Source: Phycisphaerae bacterium
GTDB taxonomy: Bacteria; Planctomycetota; Phycisphaerae; Sedimentisphaerales; Anaerohalosphaeraceae
Reading direction: 5' to 3'
Length of the DNA stretch: 8,657 bases
Assembly: GCA_007121565.1 (NCBI GenBank)
Contig: SKKI01000268.1
Location: 1 to 8,657, forward strand
Shown here: positions 4,818 to 8,657 of the stretch, in pieces
Layout: every line of letters starts with the position of its first letter
How positions within the stretch are numbered: the first letter of the stretch is position 1
Notes under the pieces: generated by a model
What the model saw: only the letters and a program-made list of their open reading frames with translations
Databases searched by the model: none
What the model was told of the DNA's origin: nothing
Program-made: the position numbers and the translations under genes

Positions 4818-5771
4818 CTATTGTGCCGTGCTCAATAGTGCTTCGATTTCACGTATCGTTTCCTCGTCCAGCGTCCAGTCGCCGGCGGGCAGGGTTTGCT
4901 GTATTTGTTCGGGTCTGCGAGCGCCGACGATGGCGCTGGTCACCTCCGGCCGGCGCAGTGTCCAGGCAATCGCCAGTTGGGCGACGGTCTTGCCCCGGGC
5001 CTCGGCAATGCCGCGCAGCGCGTCAACCAGTTTCAGATTTTTCTCCAATTGCGGTTCCTGAAAATTGGGGTCGAACCGGCGATGGTCGTCGGGCGGCAGG
5101 TGTTGCATCCGTTCTGTGCTGAATGTCCCGGTCAGCAGCCCTTTGAACATCGGGCTGTAGCAGACCACGCCGATGCCGCGCGTGCTGCAATAGTCGAGCA
5201 TCTCTGTTTCGATGTCCCGCCGGAGCAGACTGTACGGCGGCTGGATGGCCGCGACCGGATGGACGTTGGCCAGCCGCTCAAGTTGGGCAATCGAGACGTT
5301 CGAGGCGCCCAGATGCCGCACTTTGCCCTGCCGGACGCATGCGGCCATCGCACCCCAGGCCTCTTCGATCTGCCCGTCCGGCTCGGGCCAGTGCATCTGG
5401 TACAAGTCGATCACCTCAACGCCCAGCCGCCGCAGGCTGTCCTCGCACTCCCGGATGATGCCGGCGGCGTCCAGGCAGTTGACCTTTTCGCGTTTGTCGT
5501 TCCAGACAAGCCCGCACTTGGTGGCGATCAGCGGTTTTTCTTTGATTTCCCGCAGGGCACGGCCGATGACCGCTTCGGAGTGCCCGCAGCCGTAAATCGG
5601 AGCGGTGTCGATCCAGTTGACGCCGCCCTCGACAGCGGCGATAATCGTCTGGATCGACTCCTGGTCGTCCTGCGGCCCCCAGCCGAACTGCCACGGCCCG
5701 CCGATGGCCCACGTACCCAGCCCGAGGGTTGTCAATGTCAACTCCGTTTTTCCCAATCGTCGCATCTGCAT
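4818..5771 (-). CDS. Aldo/keto reductase (YhdN/IolS-like)
   Basis: NADPH-dependent oxidoreductase with a TIM-barrel fold that reduces aldehydes or ketones; its physiological substrate is unknown. The 317 residues resemble B. subtilis YhdN (AKR11 group). The catalytic tetrad is visible: D55 and Y60 in DTAPIYGCGHSE, K85 in IATKCG, H127 in YQMHWPE. Cofactor-binding elements are GASN (mid-protein), YSPMFKGLLTG and the C-terminal IVGARRPEQI. The start is the ATG at 5769-5771, eight bases after GGAG; in-frame starts further upstream (TTG 5822, ATG 5786) add residues with no family counterpart and lack a ribosome site. It is divergent from the class IV enzyme gene (217 bp between starts). A weak promoter-like TTGAAA occurs at 5822-5817, but its -10 is poor. 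purB follows downstream. Confidence 0.92.
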   Translation of the reverse strand: MQMRRLGKTELTLTTLGLGTWAIGGPWQFGWGPQDDQESIQTIIAAVEGGVNWIDTAPIYGCGHSEAVIGRALREIKEKPLIATKCGLVWNDKREKVNCLDAAGIIRECEDSLRRLGVEVIDLYQMHWPEPDGQIEEAWGAMAACVRQGKVRHLGASNVSIAQLERLANVHPVAAIQPPYSLLRRDIETEMLDYCSTRGIGVVCYSPMFKGLLTGTFSTERMQHLPPDDHRRFDPNFQEPQLEKNLKLVDALRGIAEARGKTVAQLAIAWTLRRPEVTSAIVGARRPEQIQQTLPAGDWTLDEETIREIEALLSTAQ

Positions 5772-5891
5772 TTTCTTTTCTCCCATGAATAAGGCATAAT
5801 CTCGATTAAACGGCGATTTCAACGCCCGCAGTGTACCCGATCACCGGCGATTCGGCAAGGGGTCGTTTTTGTCCGAGAACTGCTGCGGCCC

Positions 5892-5920
5892 TTGCGTCCC
5901 GCTGGCTTTGGGGCTATAGT
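5892..5920 (+). promoter_or_regulatory. Candidate sigma-70-type promoter of the class IV enzyme gene
   Basis: TTGCGT (5892-5897), a 17-bp spacer and TATAGT (5915-5920). The -10 matches five of six positions and the -35 three of six. The predicted leader is about 62 bases to the ATG at 5989. Confidence 0.45.
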
Positions 5921-5988
5921 GTCCGGTCAAGACCACGCCTGTGCGGTGCAGGGCGGTTGATTCTGAGTTTAGAGCAAGCGGCGGAACA

Positions 5989-6831
5989 ATGGAACATGTG
6001 TTTCTCAACGGTCAGATTGCAGGGGCCGAGGCGGCGCAGATTTCGATAACCGACAGCAGTTTTCTGTACGGCATCGGTCTGTTTGAGACGATGCGGGCAG
6101 TCAACGGGCGCGTGTTTCGGCTCGCAGACCATCTGGCCCGGCTCAACGCCTCGGCCAAAGCGCTGTCCCTTTGCAATCGCTATACCGATGACCAGATTAC
6201 CGCCGCGATCGAGCAGCTTTTGCAGGCCAACGAGCTGTCCGAGGCCCGGCTGCGGCTGTCGCTATCCAACGGCCCGATCCAGCCCGACGGCAAGGCATCT
6301 TCAACTCTGCTGATTACTGCGGTGCCGTTTGTGCCGTATCCGAAAGAGTATTACGACAAGGGCGTGCGGGTGATTTTGACCGATTTCCGCCAGAATCCCA
6401 AGGACCCGTTTGTCGGCCATAAGAGCACCTGCTACGGCCCGCGTCTGATGGCGCTGCGCGATGCGCATGAGAAGCTGGCCGCCGAGGCGCTGTGGTTTAC
6501 CACCGAGAACGCGCTGGCCGAGGGGTGCGTCAGCAGCGTCTTTCTGGTGCGGGAGGGCAAACTGTACACGCCGCCGCTGGATACGCCGGTGCTGGATGGC
6601 ATCGCCCGCAAGGCCGTGCTGGAGATTGCCGCCGCCGAAGACATCGAGTGCCTGCAGCAGACGCTTGGCATCGATGACCTGCTGGCGGCCGAGGAGGTCT
6701 TTGTCACCAATGTCATCATGCAGGTGCTGCCGGTTGTCGCCGTTGAGGCCCATACCGTCGGCCAGGGCAGACCCGGCACACTGACCACACGCCTGATGAA
6801 ATGCTATGATCAGGCGCTGAGGCAGGGTTGA
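5989..6831 (+). CDS. Class IV PLP-dependent aminotransferase/lyase (aminodeoxychorismate lyase-like)
   Basis: Fold-type IV pyridoxal-phosphate enzyme, 280 residues, the size of PabC, D-amino-acid transaminase and IlvE. Visible elements: VFLNGQI and DSSFLYGIGLFETMR at the N-terminus (4-36), R44 with HLARL (48-52), the Schiff-base lysine K145 in GHKSTCYG, the E178 region LAEGCVSSVFLV (176-187), and VTNVIMQVLPV (239-249) near the cofactor phosphate. The last motif resembles the TNSLM...PV of aminodeoxychorismate lyases, which make 4-aminobenzoate for folate, so PabC is the leading guess. Branched-chain aminotransferase remains possible. The usual Asn after the lysine (K-x-x-N-Y) is Cys, and the Asn of S-N-x-F is Ser. 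The ATG at 5989 follows only a weak purine stretch (GGCGGAA); an upstream GTG at 5941 would add residues the family lacks. It converges on gpsA. Confidence 0.85.
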   Translation: MEHVFLNGQIAGAEAAQISITDSSFLYGIGLFETMRAVNGRVFRLADHLARLNASAKALSLCNRYTDDQITAAIEQLLQANELSEARLRLSLSNGPIQPDGKASSTLLITAVPFVPYPKEYYDKGVRVILTDFRQNPKDPFVGHKSTCYGPRLMALRDAHEKLAAEALWFTTENALAEGCVSSVFLVREGKLYTPPLDTPVLDGIARKAVLEIAAAEDIECLQQTLGIDDLLAAEEVFVTNVIMQVLPVVAVEAHTVGQGRPGTLTTRLMKCYDQALRQG

Positions 6832-6871
6832 GCGGGGTTTTGACGCTGGATCATGACGTCGCGTTGCATAC

Positions 6872-7870
6872 TCAAAATTCTTCTTTCAATTCCCGCTCCA
6901 TCAGGTCGGTGATGGCCTGGCCGATAACTTTTTGGCCGTGGATGACCGCGTAAATCGCCTCGGTAATCGGCATCTCGACGTTGTGTTGCCGTGCCGTTTC
7001 CAGTACCGCCGCGCAGGTTGGGACGCCCTCAACAACGCTGTGCGTTGCCGTCAGGGCCGCCGCCGGGCTCATCCCTTTGCCGATCCGCTCGCCGAAAGAG
7101 CGGTTTCGCCCTTTGGGTGAAATGCAGGTGGTCACCAGGTCGCCCAGACCGCTGAGGCCCACAAAGGTCTTTTCCCGGGCGCCCATCGCCACACCCAGCC
7201 GCTGGATCTCGGCCAGTCCCCGGCACAGCAGCGCCGCCTTGGCGTTGTCGCCGGCGCCGATGCCGTCAATCATCCCCGCGGCGATGGCGATGACGTTTTT
7301 CATTGCCCCGGCCAGCTCCACCCCCAGGCAATCGTCGTTGGTATAGACGCGAAACATCGCGGTGTTGAAGGTCTGCTGAATGGTGCGGGCCAGGTCCAGG
7401 TCCTCGCAGGCCGCCGTCGCCGTGGCCGGCAGCCGCTGGGCCAGTTCGTCGGCAATCGTCGGGCCGCTGAGCACCGCCGTCTGGTGCGTATCGCCCAGCA
7501 CCTCGTGCAAAATCTCCGTCGGTCGGCGCAGCGCGGCGACTTCAATACCCTTGGTCACGCTGACGATCGGCACACCGGCCGGCACATGCGCCGCCAGCCG
7601 CTGCCAGGTCTGCCGCACAAACTGACACGGCACCGCCGAGACGATCAGCTCGGCGCCGTCAAAGGCCAGCGCGTCGTCGGCCTCGTACCGCAGCTCGGCC
7701 GGCATCGGATAGCCCGGCAAAAACCGCATATTTTCGCGTTTTTGAGCCATTTGGGCCACATAGTCCGCATCATGGCCCCACAGCGTCGTGCGCACGCCGT
7801 TCTCACAGAGCAGCATCGCGCACACGCTGCCCATCCCGCCGTCACCGATAATGGTCACTGTCTTAAACAT
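6872..7870 (-). CDS. gpsA: Glycerol-3-phosphate dehydrogenase [NAD(P)+]
   Basis: Cytoplasmic enzyme that reduces dihydroxyacetone phosphate to sn-glycerol 3-phosphate, the backbone for membrane phospholipids. The 332 residues contain the Rossmann dinucleotide loop GDGGMG (9-14), SVTKGIE (104-110, K108), LSGPTIADEL (134-143), AMKNVIAIAAGMIDG with catalytic K191, GDNAKAALLCRG (207-218) and the signature GLGDLVTTCISPKGRNRSFG (241-260). The loop lacks the tryptophan common in this family (GxGxWG); methionine stands there. The ATG at 7868-7870 places the Rossmann strand at the N-terminus as usual; a TTG at 7906 would extend it by 12 unneeded residues. There is no suitably spaced Shine-Dalgarno, and the likely promoter puts the transcript start almost at the ATG. 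The 3' end converges on the class IV enzyme gene, 40 bp away, with no terminator visible. Confidence 0.95.
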   Translation of the reverse strand: MFKTVTIIGDGGMGSVCAMLLCENGVRTTLWGHDADYVAQMAQKRENMRFLPGYPMPAELRYEADDALAFDGAELIVSAVPCQFVRQTWQRLAAHVPAGVPIVSVTKGIEVAALRRPTEILHEVLGDTHQTAVLSGPTIADELAQRLPATATAACEDLDLARTIQQTFNTAMFRVYTNDDCLGVELAGAMKNVIAIAAGMIDGIGAGDNAKAALLCRGLAEIQRLGVAMGAREKTFVGLSGLGDLVTTCISPKGRNRSFGERIGKGMSPAAALTATHSVVEGVPTCAAVLETARQHNVEMPITEAIYAVIHGQKVIGQAITDLMERELKEEF

Positions 7871-7877
7871 AGACGGT

Positions 7878-7906
7878 ATTAAACCCGCCCTCCGGCTAAA
7901 TTGCAA
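7878..7906 (-). promoter_or_regulatory. Candidate promoter giving a leaderless gpsA transcript
   Basis: On the minus strand TTGCAA (7906-7901), a 17-bp spacer and TTTAAT (7883-7878) match four and five of six consensus bases. The transcript would start at about 7870-7872, at or just before the ATG. This agrees with the missing ribosome binding site. Confidence 0.45.
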
Positions 7907-7911
7907 CCCTC

Positions 7912-7941
7912 AAAAAAAAGCCCGCACGAGTGTGCGGGCTT
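7912..7941 (-). terminator. Intrinsic terminator of the class V aminotransferase gene
   Basis: Read on the minus strand, a 10-bp GC-rich stem (AAGCCCGCAC pairing with GTGCGGGCTT, loop ACTC) runs into eight T residues. It begins 27 bases after the aminotransferase stop and ends about 40 bases before the gpsA ATG, so the two genes are separate transcription units. Confidence 0.93.
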
Positions 7942-7968
7942 GACGGGGGCTCAAGTGAGTCTGTTGGG

Positions 7969-8657
7969 TTAGTTGATTTCGTCTTCGATCCAGCCGAGCA
8001 GCTCTTCGAGGTCGTGCATCTGGGTGTCGCCCATGTGCGCGATACGGAAGGTGATGTTTTTCAATTTGCCGTAGCCGTTGCCGAAGACGGTGTTGTGCTT
8101 TTCGCGCAGGGCACCGTTGACCGCGGCGATGTCAATCTCGCGGGTGTTCTTGAACGTCGTGAGCGTATTGGAGGCGTATTGGGCATCCGGCAGCACCTCA
8201 AAGCCCTGCTCTTTGCCCCAGTTGCGGACATAATCGGCCATCTTCTTATGCCGTGCCCAGACGTTTTCCATGCCTTCTTCGAGGAAACGATTGGCCTGAT
8301 AATGCAGCGCCATAATATGCGGAACCGATGGGGTTGTCGGGGTCTGGTCTTTGGCCGCGGTCTTGGCGTACTCCACAAAGTCAAAGTAATAGCCGCGCTC
8401 CGGCACGGTCTTGGCCTTTTCCAGTGCCCGGTTGCTGACGGCCGCGATGGCAAAGCCCGGCGGAATCGAAAACGCCTTCTGAACGGACGCAAACGCCACA
8501 TCCCAGCCCAATTCGTCAAAGTGCAGCGGCATCCCGACCACGCCGCTGACCGTATCGACGAACACCAGCACCTCCGGATATTTTTCCTTCATCATCTTGC
8601 TGATTTCATAAACCGGGTTGGTCAGGCCGGTGCTGGTTTCGTTATGCACCAGCGTCA
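7969..8657 (-). CDS. Class V PLP-dependent aminotransferase (serine/alanine-glyoxylate type), 5' end outside window
   Basis: Fold-type I pyridoxal-phosphate aminotransferase of the class V group. The N-terminal portion lies beyond the right edge; about 228 residues remain. The fragment begins TLVHNETSTGLTNP, the substrate/cofactor region typical of alanine-glyoxylate and serine-pyruvate aminotransferases. VFVDTVSGVVG follows, with the aspartate that contacts the PLP ring nitrogen (fragment residue 34). The Schiff-base lysine is in SVQKAFSIPPGFA (residue 60), and the family's PTTPSVPHIMALHYQ segment comes after it. The C-terminal small domain includes YASNTLTTFKN and FRIAHMGD. Likely donor and acceptor pairs are alanine or serine with glyoxylate or pyruvate. 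Some relatives serve as phosphoserine aminotransferase beside serA, which could be checked in the sequence to the right. A strong terminator follows. Confidence 0.88.
   Translation of the reverse strand, partial: TLVHNETSTGLTNPVYEISKMMKEKYPEVLVFVDTVSGVVGMPLHFDELGWDVAFASVQKAFSIPPGFAIAAVSNRALEKAKTVPERGYYFDFVEYAKTAAKDQTPTTPSVPHIMALHYQANRFLEEGMENVWARHKKMADYVRNWGKEQGFEVLPDAQYASNTLTTFKNTREIDIAAVNGALREKHNTVFGNGYGKLKNITFRIAHMGDTQMHDLEELLGWIEDEIN

Noticed and set aside
4896..5792. Plus-strand open frame of 298 codons opposite the aldo/keto reductase
   Set aside because: Antisense shadow of a gene with all four catalytic residues visible; low-complexity composition and no family features.

Overview
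The window is ordinary bacterial chromosome, gene-dense and mostly GC-rich, with one visibly AT-richer two-gene insert. The organism cannot be named from the sequence alone. The adenylosuccinate lyase closely resembles the animal/eukaryotic type, several genes lack a clear Shine-Dalgarno, and an AT-rich palindromic repeat of the CGAAATCCGAAAC kind sits between two genes. From memory this mix fits a Planctomycetota-like lineage, but that is an inference. No rRNA, tRNA, CRISPR array, transposase or replication origin was seen.

Layout, left to right. (1) 1-593, plus: 3' part of a SagB-type nitroreductase. (2) 594-1912, plus: a complete small-heat-shock unit. It has a near-consensus sigma-54 promoter at 887-903, a short leader that could fold over the ribosome binding site, two adjacent but different Hsp20 genes, and a strong intrinsic terminator. 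(3) 1976-3109, minus: an AT-richer unit of an Xre-type repressor and an ImmA/IrrE-like protein with start and stop codons overlapping as ATGA. Two tandem 22-bp operators overlap its probable promoter. The protease-like partner appears to have lost two of its three expected zinc ligands. (4) 3221-5771, minus: an aldo/keto reductase followed by purB, separated by a roughly 138-bp imperfect inverted repeat. (5) 5989-6831, plus: a class IV PLP enzyme, divergent from the aldo/keto reductase. (6) 6872-7870, minus: gpsA, probably leaderless. (7) 7969-8657, minus: 3' part of a class V aminotransferase, followed by an intrinsic terminator that lies only about 40 bp before the gpsA start.

Functionally, purB, gpsA and the two aminotransferases are housekeeping metabolism (purines, phospholipid precursor, amino acid or folate chemistry). 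The aldo/keto reductase, the nitroreductase and the Hsp20 pair are stress- or redox-related. The most notable material is regulatory: sigma-54 control combined with a possible RNA thermometer on the Hsp20 operon, and the self-contained Xre/ImmA-like module with its operators. I see no clearly undescribed multi-gene system. The degenerate ImmA-like partner and the Hsp20 control region are the best leads.
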